A stretch of 64,000 nt of DNA from Patiria pectinifera (lineage: Eukaryota; Echinodermata; Asteroidea; Valvatida; Asterinidae): the NCBI GenBank assembly GCA_029964075.1, contig CM057133.1, forward strand, positions 14,036,699 to 14,100,698, given 5' to 3'. Both the position numbers and the translations under genes were made by a program. Numbering within the stretch: the first letter of the stretch is position 1; each line of letters opens with the position of its first letter. The notes under the pieces are model-generated. The model did not search any database. It was not told the DNA's origin and saw nothing but the letters and a program-made list of their open reading frames with translations. Positions 35,878-46,903 of the stretch are shown in pieces.

Positions 35878-36155
35878 AACTAAGCTGCCCGGACGTCCGG
35901 ATGGACGTTCTGACCATACCCCACTTGTGGGGTGATGTTTCTTTCAGGACACATCACCCCACTTTTTTCACAATAGAAAAACATCACCCCAGAAGAGAAT
36001 CTTTAGAAAAAGGGATAATGGGAACACAATGCTATCACCCCACAATTCCGTCTGGCTGGAATATCCGGACGGACGCCCGCACTCCCTGACGGACGGATGG
36101 ATGGACGGACGCTGTAGGCGATGACAATACCCCTCGAGCCTCTCGGCTGAGGGGT
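35878..36155 (+). mobile_element. Helentron/HINE-like element with ACGG microsatellite and 3' hairpin
   Basis: Contains several ACATCACCCCA copies, an ACGG-type tetranucleotide tract (about 36058-36117), GATGACAATACC and a terminal hairpin at 36130-36154 (CCCCTCGAGCC-TCTC-GGCTGAGGGG, one bulge), after which duplication unit 2 begins at once. A tetranucleotide tract followed by a terminal hairpin is typical of HINE/DINE-like elements. The left edge is approximate. Confidence 0.65.
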
Positions 36156-36218
36156 AAAAATTGAAGTTTTTGAGACTTCGATATCTCAGCTGTGATGTGT
36201 TCCTTCTATTGTCTTCAT

Positions 36219-39200
36219 TTACGAGGCAAGTGGGGTGAAGGGGTGATGACGATGCTTGATCCTATGAAACACAAAAGGGGGGAGGAATAAAAATTCTCTC
36301 AAAATTTATTTTGCAGAAGTATGTAATTGGTCATTACCGGCTCTGATTATGGACTTAACAGAAGTACGCCCAAAGTGGTAAAACTACACATTTTATTTTA
36401 GGGTCAACGTTATACTATAATCTCGTCCCTGTTACAATCTGACATCTATTGATTTTATCATTCTAGACATGCAGTTGTCCTTGAAGAGTGATTATGAATA
36501 GCAAATTATCTAACAAAAAAAAACTAATTGTTTGAGGTCATTCTTATACTCACCGTGGCAAACTACAAGGTTTAGAGGTAACGAGGACAGTGGGCAAGAA
36601 GGTCACACCTTGGACACTAAATTTTATAGAGGGCATCTCCAAAAAACCCAAACCTTTAAAGCGCCCTATTTTTCACAGCTTTACAGAAAAACTGTTACCT
36701 ATCGGGTAAATATTTATGGAGTTATGGGCAATTGTATACAAGCGCCGCTTTTTCATTGTGTCCACTGCAACTGATATTTTGACTACCGCAGTAAGAGCGG
36801 GGGCCAAAACTTGCATCCATAAAAAAAGGCTACCAAGTAGAGGGCAGAGGCAGAGAACCAAACAGTCCTTTTCTGGACTACCATTACTTCCAAAAGGATA
36901 AATGACCATTGTTGCCCAAAAAATAAGAAATAAAACATAACCAAATAAAGAAAGAGTAAGACATTAACGAAAGCAAAACTGCCCTCACCCCAAATCCATT
37001 ATGATTGAGACCGTGGACAGATTGAAAAATCGGCACTTATTTTGAACTGTCTCAATAAATATTTACCCGATTGGAAATAATTTTTTGTTCAGAAGGTATT
37101 TTTTTGGTAACCCTGGTTCAAGTAAAATACTGTTATCACTAAAATGAAATTTGCAGGACTCATGACGAGTTAGACTTTATCCAGTAAACTAAGTTGTAGA
37201 TTTTACATTAAAGTAACGATCGCCTTTGTAGTTTTACTTTCAATATTTTGGGTAAAATTCCAACTACATGTTGGAAGCCTGATATGTCTTACCATTCTAC
37301 CGCGCAGACTCTATAGTTCTTGTTGAGGGCCATCAGGTCTTTCATATCAGTGGCACTCAGCTCAAAATCTAGAGCCTGAGGAGAGGGAAAAAAGGGCACA
37401 TTTTATCAAAGTCAACAAAATATGAAGAGTTTTGTTTCCCCAAAAAACCGTGATAAATGCCACTTTGTTGCAGTTTAGATTCCTGCCCTCCCCCGAAGTC
37501 CATTTCAATGGCTGTTCTTTTGTCAAACACAATTTAAGAATGCAATCAAGGAAAGAAAGAAAATTTTGTTTGGAAACAGCTGTCATGCTGTACATGTTCT
37601 TTAACCCTAACATACCTGAATTCATCAAAATCCACACCCCTGTTTTGGAGGATTTCGGCGGAATCAGGATACCTCCATATTGAACAAGGTGGGGGATTTT
37701 GATGGATTTAGGACAGTAAGCCTTGCAGTACTGCAGGATTTCGATGGATTCAGGATACCTCCATATTGAGCAGTTGGAGGACTTTGATGGATTCAGGATC
37801 TCAACAGATTTACTCCCAGCTAACTGGTGGATTCTGATGGACTCACTGGCCACCAACATTTTTTGCATGGCAAAATTGATGGATTTTGGCGGATTCAGGA
37901 TACTTTCTAGTAAAAATACCCAAGGGGTTAGGGTTAAGATTTCACAACTGTGCAATATTTTTCACTTTTTTTTCAAATTAATATATTACGCTCTTTGGAA
38001 AAATACTCTTCAGATGTAACAAAATAAGTTGTGTAACTTTTCTTCCTAGAGCACACCTTCGGAGTACATGGAGAGTCTCTAGAGTTGTCATATTCCTGTT
38101 CCTTTGACAATGTGCCCTTTGGAAGAGTACGGCAAAATACTGCCAGGCTTTCAAGCAGACCCAGGTGAAAAAGTAGCAGAACAGTAGGATCAAAATTTTC
38201 AACCAAAAAAACTCAAAACAGGACTTGAAAAGGACTTTGGAGAACAAAATCAGGATATCAGTATGGCTTTTGTGGGCTTTCAGGACTGGTTTTAGTTGCT
38301 ATTCACCCATGTCCACAGCATCCTAAGCCTCATTTAGCATGTTCTGTACTCATAACACTTGTGCTCCATCCTCCTCCATTTTTCCCCCTTGGAAACACAG
38401 ATGCAGTACTCCTGTGCCCAAGCCTTTCATTGTGTGAATTACACATAACAGCGTGTAACACTGTCATAAAAATTGTTCAATGAGATTTCATTTTTCGGAG
38501 TTGTGACCAAATTTTTTTTTTTTTAAGGAATTTCAAGAAAAAAGAAGGGAAAGTAGTCCGAGCAAAGTAAAAAAAATTGGAAAAAGTAGGAAAAAAGTAG
38601 TAGTACTTGAAATCCTATACTGCGTCCAGAGATCACAGGTTGAAGTTCTGTTTCCTGCTCAATTAACTGACCCTTAGAAGGAATTAGTCAGAACAGAAGG
38701 AAGGATTAAAAACGAAAGGCCTGATCACCTCAAAGTTATCCTTGATCCTGGACGGTGTGACACTCTTGGGGATGCAGATGATGCCTCGCTGGAGAGCGAA
38801 GCGGATCAAGACCTGAGCAGGGCTCTTCCCCTTGGCCTCGGCGATTCGCATCACCTCAGGGTCAGCCATCAGATTAGGGTCGGTGTCTTTCACCCTGTAG
38901 GAAACACAAGCGTTCAACAGAACACCCCTTACCAGATCATAATTCTGATTTGATGAAATTTTGTTTGGGGGGGGGGGGTTTCATGATCAGTTTGAAGGGA
39001 CACTTCCTGGGATTATGACAAGTCCTTTAACCCTAACCACCCCAACTCAAATCAAAATCCTCCCCCAAATGCAAGTCTTACCCTGGACGATCCGGTGAGC
39101 CGAGGGGGCTGTATGCCGTGACGGAGATGTTGTTATCCTGGCAGTATTGTACAAGCTCTTCCTGGGTCAGCCAAGGATGAAGCTCAATCTGCAAAGCACA

Positions 39201-42200
39201 CATACCATTGAACGAAAGGGAAAACATGTCTCATCGGATCTCACAACTACACCCGGGCATGCAACTGGGAATTTAGAAAAAATGAGGAGACTCCAAATAC
39301 CAAGACTTTGTTCAGTGTTTTTCAATTTGCAATGGCATTCATGAGAAGTAAAATGAGGAAATCAGGAACTCGTTTTGGCGATCATAACCAAGAATTGGTT
39401 CGGTGGTTTCTTGTCGGTGAATTTCTTCGGCAATTTTAATTGGGTTAGAATTACACATGATCATCCCCAAAACAATTAACCAAAGAGAACCCTCCGAACC
39501 AATTCTTGGTTACGACCGCCAAAACGCACCCCAGCGGATCCGAGGAGAAGTTGCATGCCTGTACACTCAAAGTGCTAATATTATAGAAAGCACCATATCC
39601 CACATCACAGCAGTCAACACCTGTTTTGTTATACCGTGCCAATACGTCAAAAACGTCAAGGCTTGTAACTGACTATGCAAGAAATAAATTCAATCAGTGT
39701 TATCTTTGATAACTGCAAGCTTAATTTTCTGCTGGACATGAGAGAAAGACCAAGAAGAGAGAAACCAAGAAGAAGAGTCAAGTAAAGTGGCAAGCAAGTG
39801 TTGTAATTACACAATTAATATTGATACACCGCAGTGTATAAGAGGTAATTTACTTGCAACGCAGTGTATATGAGGCAATTTACATGGAATGCAGTAAATT
39901 GCAGAAGAGAGATATGCCAAAGTTTTAACTCATATTCTGAATTTATTGCATGTTACAACTCTACAGAGATGTATCGAGCACTGTGAATTGTGATAGAAGA
40001 CGATTTCATTGGAATGCAGTATATATATATATGAAGTGAATGATTTTGGTTATTTTTTTACAGATTGGACACGTGACTGTTCTAGACCAATGAAATCGCA
40101 GAATCCAAGACACGATGTAGCAAATTCTATGCTCACCTGGAGGTTGGCTATTGGGACCTTGTTGATAGCCTGAATCTCCTTGATCATCTTCAGGTTGAAG
40201 TTGGACACGCCGATGGCCTTGCACATGCCTTTTCCCACAAGCTGCTCCATCGCCTTGAAACGGAAGGACACATTTACGACCATAAACCCATTGTAGTTTC
40301 CAAGATCTCTTCCTTATATGTTAAAAATGTTTACTCACCTTTGACCTCTGTGCACTGCGCGCATTCAGTGACCCTGCCTTATTTGCATGCGAAGCGTGGG
40401 CGTGCAAGGTATTACGGGGCGATTTTTTGAAACGTGCTTGTAGTGTTTAGCCGGTGGAGTTGTGTTGGTTATGGTATATGGTCAACTTACGAGCCAGGTG
40501 TCAGTGTACTCAATGTCATCCACCTGCAACACACCGTTTTCATCCTTGGGAAAGAGTATATCCCCTCTCTGGAAAGAAAAAAAGAGATCTTTTAAATAAG
40601 AATGTTTAAGTTCACTTTCAATGTACATGTGTACAGCACTGGCTAAGAAACACAATTGTGTGTCCATCTGCCAACAGGTTTCAGAAGCGTGCCTACTAGA
40701 AGATATTTCTCTGGCGAAGATTGGTTGGCTCTGACTGTAGATCAATAGCAGTGTTCCCTAACGTGGGTGCACCCCGACTTTCCACATATGCAGTGTTGCC
40801 GAACTTCTTCGTTGACAAAATTCAAATTCGTTCAGTTAAATAATGGTACTATTTACCTTAATAACGCTTGCTTTTGAACCAGTTTAAACAATATAGTGTC
40901 ATGAAATTTAGTCCAAAATTCCAAAAAAGTGACATCCGAAAATTGGGTACAAAATCGGCATAAGAGTGTTCCCTAACGTGGCGCACTTGATCAAATCTCA
41001 GAAAATCCCAAGTTATTCCTGCGTGCCTTTACGATGACACAATTTTATATGCCTGTGCTAGTACATACCTTGAAAGCCATCGGCCAGTGAATTAGATATA
41101 GGTCTAGGTAGGTCACCCCAAGTTGATCCAGAGTCATTTGGCAGGCCTTTGCCACATCGTCGGGGTGGTGCATCGTACTCCACAGCTGCAAAATCAATTA
41201 ATTTAATCCTCCTATGCAAACATTGAAATGCAAATGTACATTTTGTGCGAAGTTGTCCAAGTCTAAATCAATCAAGTGACTGTTTTTAACAGTTAAGAGC
41301 TCCCAGCCTACATAAAGCAGGATTGACTGGCCGTGACTGTTTATGTAGCTTGATACAGCTATGCTTTGGCTGTAGGTGATTGATAAGCCAGCTGTGCCTA
41401 CCACTTGTGTGCTTTTGTCTGACTGAATTTGACTAGTCATAGTGTTTGCTTGAAATTAAAACTTGAGGACAAGTAGTTAGACAGTCGCATTGTGTCTGTC
41501 TGGGTCCCGATATTTACTAGTACGGTGCCCGTTACGACTTGTGTAATGACTTGACTAATATGAACTGGAGCAGTGCGGAAGATATCGAGTATAATCTAGG
41601 CCGAAGTTTATGCATGGCAGAGCATAAACAACACAAGGTCTGGCCCCAAAGTCAGCCGCACATTTTTACCATACAGTCTCAATCCTGCAAAATCCTCCAT
41701 TTTGCAAAGAGGTTTTGGGATGGTTGGGTAGATAACACAATACAGATATATAAATACAGATAATTTATACATGTTTCATTTGTAGCATTTGGATTTAAAA
41801 AAAAATCATGAGGTTTGGATTTTCTTAAATTTTGACATTGAGGTTCATAACTCTGTAGAACTGCCCAGGGGTATCCAGCCAATCCTGAGCTATACCTTCC
41901 TCAACCCTACCGAGCCCCCCCCCCCCCAAAAAAAACCACCGGTGATACCTTGCTGGTGATGAATACATCCTCTCTTTTCACCGTGCCGTCATCGATCTTG
42001 GCCTTCAAGCCAGCACCCACTTCCGCTTCGTTCTGGTATATCATGGCACAGTCCAGATGACGGTAGCCAACCTCCAGCGCAGCCTTGACTGCATTGGTCA
42101 CTTCACCAGGCTTGGACTGGAGTAAATTAAAAAACAAAAACAAAACCAATCCGAACCAAGACCTTCATAAAAATATGTATCTTTAAATAATATTGGATGG

Positions 42201-44140
42201 CTTTGAGGGGAATACAAGAATTATATTGCCGAGTGCAATATTTAGCGAGTAAAAAAAAGCCATCTAACATTAACCTAACCCACCTCACTCCTCCAAAAAT
42301 CCTCCTGGCGGTTTTGGAGGATTCTAGAGGATTGAGGATGAATGGTGGTTGAATCAAATGAGGATTCTGGAGGATTGAGGATGAATGGTGATTGAAGCAC
42401 ATGAGGATTTTGGAGGATTGAGGATGAATGGTGAATGAAGCACAAGAGGATTTTGGAGGATTGAGGATGAATGCATTTTGAGGCAGGACTGTCTGATGAT
42501 TTTGAAGGATTTGGCGTTGGTTATCCTTCATTTAAACACGAGTGCAAAGTTTTGGGATGAGGAGGATTTTGGAGGATTGAGGATGAATGCATTTTGAGGC
42601 AGAACTGTCTGACAATTTTGAAAAATTTAGGCGGAGTTGAAAAATTTGGAGGATTTTGGAGGATTGAGGATGGTTGTAAGCAACAAGGGCCTAGGGGGTT
42701 AGTGTTAATATTACTCCTAACTTTGGAGCCTTAAATATACGTTGTTATTTATATCAGGCTTCCAGTGGCAAAAATAAATCAGCGTTATTTAAAGTAGGCT
42801 GGTATCCGCGTAGCCGGCTACGATGTGGGATAGATGAGTGGTGGGGTATTCTGCAGTTGTGCCCAAAGTAAACCATACCTGTAAAATGATTACACTAGAA
42901 ATGTCTCAGTGGAGAAAAAAAATGGTTTGAAAAATGACAAATACACTGTAACTAACCAAGTAAAGCAACAAAAATCCTAATTTTTTTAAAGTCTTTTTTT
43001 GTACAATATTTAAATTTCTGTGTAAGATATTTGAACTAAAACTATCAATCAACCAAAATAAAACAAAATGAAAAAAATCAAAATTTTTAGCAAATTTTCA
43101 CTGTTTCCATTTAAAAATGGCAAAAGCTTGAATTCAAATTATGCGACATTAGACTCAATTTTTGCAGAGCAGGTCAAATTGAGACTGTCTCAAACGGGGA
43201 AAAATTCCATACTGGACCGGGCCACCACTCAGAGCTCCTGCACAAAGTCTATGGGCCATGACAGAACATTTTAAAGTATTATCATCAAAGAAAAAAAGTG
43301 TTTCAGAAAGATTTCCATATACGAAGTTCACTCAACACCCTGTGTACGGTGAATCCTGTGTACAAACCCCATGAGATTGGACTGAAAAATTCTAAGTGTT
43401 TTCTAAGGAAATGCTTGTATTTTCTCACTGCTCAAATTGACTTTGATGACATGAAATTGCTATCTGGGGGCTTGTTAGTCAACAGAGGAAAATGAGTGAA
43501 CTTCGTATATGGAAATCTTTCCAGTGTTTCTTCATCAGATTTTTGGTACTTTACAGGTCATATTATTATAATACATGTATGAGTGGTGGCTCCGTATGGA
43601 ACTTTTATCCTCAATCGAGGTCACTCACTGCCAAAATTTGAAAAGACGTGAATCTGTGGCCAATTTACTGGACTACCTCCGTTTATTTACAGCGGTAGTC
43701 CAGTTAATACATGTAGGCTTAGGCCACATTTATGGGGCTAAGAAGTAAGATTGTGATACAAGCATTTCCAATTTTGTTTTGAAATACTTTAAAAACAGCT
43801 GTACAAAACCGCTAAAGACAAAGTGGCGTCTAAACTTTTTCACCCTTTATCCACCTTGCGAACTTCTTGTAGACTTGAATAGGGTTTTATCCCTGTTCAT
43901 TATTGAACATGTTACGCCCCAACTATCGCATCGGTCCCAACAAACACACCCCCCATAGTGGCCATACATAAACGCATACCGGAACGGACGAGCACGCTTG
44001 TCTTCTGCGCCGCGGCCTTGTGACGCGTATTATTGAGTAAAAGCTAAATCACTGATAAACTGCCTTACCTGCCAAGTACCCAACCCCAAAATTGGCATTT
44101 TCGCTTTGTTGGGCAACTCGATGTACTTTTGGAAAGCCAT
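36219..44140 (-). CDS. Aldo-keto reductase, AKR1 type (copy 2), 9 exons, 316 aa
   Basis: Tandem paralogue of the gene at 2420-32507, with the same role and the same intron phases. Exons in transcript order: 44069-44140, 41949-42116, 41069-41185, 40491-40568, 40137-40253, 39082-39188, 38729-38894, 37293-37375, 36219-36261. The tetrad Asp46, Tyr51 ([10 protein letters not shown]), Lys80 and His113 is intact, and this copy has the more typical YQNE. Residue 220 is Gly (DRPG) where copy 1 and most AKR1 enzymes have Trp; the codon is split by intron 6 and differs by one base. Other differences from copy 1 include Q24/K24, V135-L136 in the exon-4 loop, L183/H183 and several in exon 8, while exon 7 is identical. 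Intron 5 is only 948 bp. Start chosen at the ATG of [12 protein letters not shown]; no in-frame alternative is plausible. Confidence 0.93.
37611..37937. mobile_element. TTAA-bounded element with telomere-like ends, AKR copy 2 intron 7
   Basis: Begins TTAACCCTAAC and ends GTTAGGGTTAA. The interior is tandem GGATTTxGATGGATTCAGGA units. The paralogous sequence near 3978 has GTAA in place of an insert, so this is an insertion at a TTAA-like site, fitting piggyBac-type non-autonomous elements. Confidence 0.7.
42270..42708. mobile_element. TTAA-bounded element with GGATTTTGGAGGATTGAGG minisatellite, AKR copy 2 intron 1
   Basis: Left end TTAACCTAACCC, right end GGGGGTTAGTGTTAA, both slightly decayed. 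The interior is a minisatellite of about 46 bp period (GGATTTTGGAGGATTGAGG, then ATGAATG). No such element is seen in intron 1 of copy 1. Confidence 0.65.
43306..43522. mobile_element. 217-bp MITE with GAAAGATTTCCATATACGA inverted ends
   Basis: Inverted arms of about 28 bp (AAGATTTCCATATACGAAG, then TTCACTCA). The interior is shared with 47058-47263. No target duplication identified. Lies in intron 1 of AKR copy 2. Confidence 0.75.
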
Positions 44141-45064
44141 GGCTTTAGAATCTAGTCACACTTGACGTGAGAAAGCCCGTCGTCCCGTCGAATCAACTGC
44201 AACTCCGGACTCCACCACCGGCTATAGCTAGCTAGCTACACGTTCAGCTGATATGATCCTTCGCTCCACTTTAATATAGCCTAGTTTGTCTATTGTGCCC
44301 AGGTATCACTTGACGCCATCAGCATGATCAGCCTTTGTCCCAAAGATCCTATATCTTTGCTTTGTCCCTCAATAAATGCATCAAGGCCAAGTTCGTGCAA
44401 GGACTATGGTTGACCCCATGGCCGGAATGGAATGGTTGACCAATGGTTAACTAATTAGTGTGCCCGAAACTAGTCCGACGGCTGTTTTCTCTGTCTCCGG
44501 CTGGTACCGCGTGGCCACGCGCTATCGGCCAGTACCCACAGCGCCCTCTATAAAGAATAATGGAGTTTCAAACCGCAGCTTCATAATATCCGATCTAAAC
44601 TTGAAGAGCCTGTTGTCCCCGGTCACATAACTATTTCGGAAGCGTATATATGGGCCATGTTGAGGCCCCAAACAATGTTGAACCACTCCCCCCCCCCGCG
44701 GCATATTAGATTCGATGGTGGCATGCTATACAAATTTGGAATTTGTTTTAATGTTTTAGGCCCATTTTTGTCTCACACACAAATAGCCTTACACTTTCCC
44801 CAGTTTCACTGCGTACCATTTGCGTACCATTTCTGAGTCAGCATCATCAACAGGAACAATTAGATCGTATTCCTGAGTCTATTTTATAAAAAATATTGTA
44901 AACTTTTGAGTTGGATGGTGCCATGATTGGAGTGCATTCCAAGCCTCTTTTTTATAGCAGAGAAACTAGATGTTCAGCAAGGATTTTTAAAGACAACTGT
45001 ACGTTTTTTTGCAATAATTTTTCTTTTCTTTTTTTTTATTTGAAAAAGAAGACCAATCGATTCC
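44141..45064. other. 5' flank of AKR copy 2
   Basis: Probable promoter region of AKR copy 2, homologous to the flank of copy 1 but without the foldback element. No core promoter motif can be assigned with confidence. Confidence 0.55.
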
Positions 45065-46050
45065 TTAAAGGGAATGTACATCATTTGCTTTTGCTGTAAT
45101 TTTCAGAAATGGATGGAATTGGGGGGTGGGAAATATAAAGCAAATATAGTTACACTGACTTTTTGGAGGTTTTGGGTTCGAAAATGCTATAAAAACCAAG
45201 AAAAACGATCATTTTCCTGTAGTCTGGTTCCCTGACTCCATCTAAGAAGAAACAGAGCAGTTTATATACATTGGGGAATTGTAAGGTCAGGGAACCAGTC
45301 TAGCTGGCTCGTACCCGTTCATAGGTGTGTAGTCGATTGCAAACAAGTGCAATGGTCAATTGGGGCCAGTATTTGAAAAAAAGCCAGTTGTTTCCAACGC
45401 TGATCGGCCGATCAGCGTTGGAAATTGATACAAAAATATAACTTTTTTTGAAAATGACTTCACACCAGGTGCCATAATTTTACAGGATGCTTTAGACTGT
45501 CATTTACCAACATCCTATTAAGGTATTTCGCAAAAACTTGGTAAACAACATTTGCACACATCAAAAAATAAAACTACCAAATTATTTTGAAATACCTTGC
45601 TGGACTGTTAGTGAATGACAGTCACTGAAGCATCCTGTAAAATCATGGCACCTGGTATACTGTCATTTTCAAGAAAATTGGTATAAGTTGGCCGACCAGC
45701 GTTGGAAAAAAAACTTTTTTTCAAATACTGGCTCACATTATTGACCATATTTAGTTATTCCGCATTTGTTGCAATCGATTACACACATATGAACGGGTAT
45801 TAAGCCAGTTAGACTGGTTCCCTGGCCTTACAATTTCCAATGTCTATAAATTGCTCCAAATAGAGCCAGGGAACCAGACCGTACAGGAAAATGGTTGTTT
45901 TTCTTCGTTTTTATAGCATCTACAAACCCAAAACATCAAAAAAAGTCAGTGTAACAACATTTGCTATAGGCCTATATTACCAACCCCCCCCTCCAATCCA
46001 TTCATTTCTGAAAATTACAGCATATTAGCAAATGATGTATATTCCTTTAA
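45065..46050. mobile_element. Snapback (giant inverted-repeat) element, about 986 bp
   Basis: Left end TTAAAGGGAATGTACATCA and inverted right end TTAAAGGAATATACATCA. The arms pair almost throughout: CTGGTTCCCTGAC near 45224 with its complement near 45865, and CAGGTGCCATAATTTTACAG near 45466 with its complement near 45645, leaving a loop of only about 50 bp near 45540-45590. The empty site in unit 1 (CTTAACC near 34232) proves insertion; the target duplication is ambiguous (TAA or TTAA). Confidence 0.85.
45391..45424. repeat. Perfect 34-bp palindrome
   Basis: Two 17-base arms with no loop, centred on CGGCCG between 45407 and 45408, reading TTTCCAACGCTGATCGG on each strand. It sits within the left arm of the snapback element; the right arm near 45690 keeps only half of it (GCCGACCAGCGTTGGAAA). 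Confidence 0.95.
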
Positions 46051-46310
46051 TAACCATTGCATATCACAGCAAAAATATGATACAGAGCAATTACCTTAAT
46101 CCCTGAAATCCATCAGCCCTGAAGTTTATGGTACAAGTTGTTCGGATCAATTTTGGTTCCAATAATATGACCTTCAAATAACTAAGCCATTTAAATGCAA
46201 CTCTACCATATACAGCGAACACCATCGAGTTGGGCAAATTTTAAAAATGAAAAACAAAATAACAACATATCCACCTAAAAAAGTCGGCACCGACAAAACC
46301 AAAGAAGGTA

Positions 46311-46903
46311 CGCATGTACTGCGACAAACGACACAGTTTTGAAAATTGGTGATCTAAGGTTTGCCTGGAACACGTCTTGTAATCTTCTGGCGCAACTACC
46401 ACCATGGACCATCACCAACACGTGTGCGAACTTTCCATTCAAAAAAGTGCCTCCGCTCGAATGTGCATACCCAGCTGGCCGTCCACGCGACAAGAGGGCG
46501 CTCAATTCCAAAGGCATACCAAACAAATCGTCATTTTATTTTCTTCTCGAAAATACATATCTGTTATGAGCTGGAAAAAAACACACACGTGCTGATGTAT
46601 AGTCTTCATAGTCTAGAATGTGTGGCTATCACATAGAGTTATATTAAATTTAATTTAATATAGCTCTATGGGCTATCATTATGGGGTTTTTTCTTTTGAA
46701 AAACATACGAAAAACCGGTCCGACCGACGAACTCAACTCGGGGAGTGCGACTAACGGCTGTAGACAGAGACTAGCGATGGCAGCATGACCCCTGACACTA
46801 GTGTGGGACGTACGTGCGATGAGCATGCATTGCAGCGCTTGCTAGCTACCGGAACCAACCTACCGGCGTTTTTGCTCAGATGATCTGCTTGAGTTAACTG
46901 AAG
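46311..46903. other. 5' flank of iPGM
   Basis: Holds an AT-rich near-palindrome at about 46634-46671 (arms ATAGAG/CTCTAT). GC content rises near 46700-46900, where the iPGM promoter and leader probably lie. No defined promoter motif is visible. Confidence 0.5.

Larger units (their letters stand above)
36156..46310. repeat. Segmental duplication unit 2 (AKR copy 2 with flanks)
   Basis: Counterpart of 2350-35830. It carries its own later insertions (37611-37937, 42270-42708, 43306-43522, 45065-46050), absent or unrecognised at the matching places in unit 1, so both units were exposed to transposition after duplicating. Confidence 0.88.

Noticed and set aside
37289-37295. AKR copy 2 ending at the TAA directly after exon 8
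   Set aside because: TG|GTAAGA is a good donor, the protein would lack its conserved C-terminus, and a phase-matched 43-bp exon is conserved in both copies.
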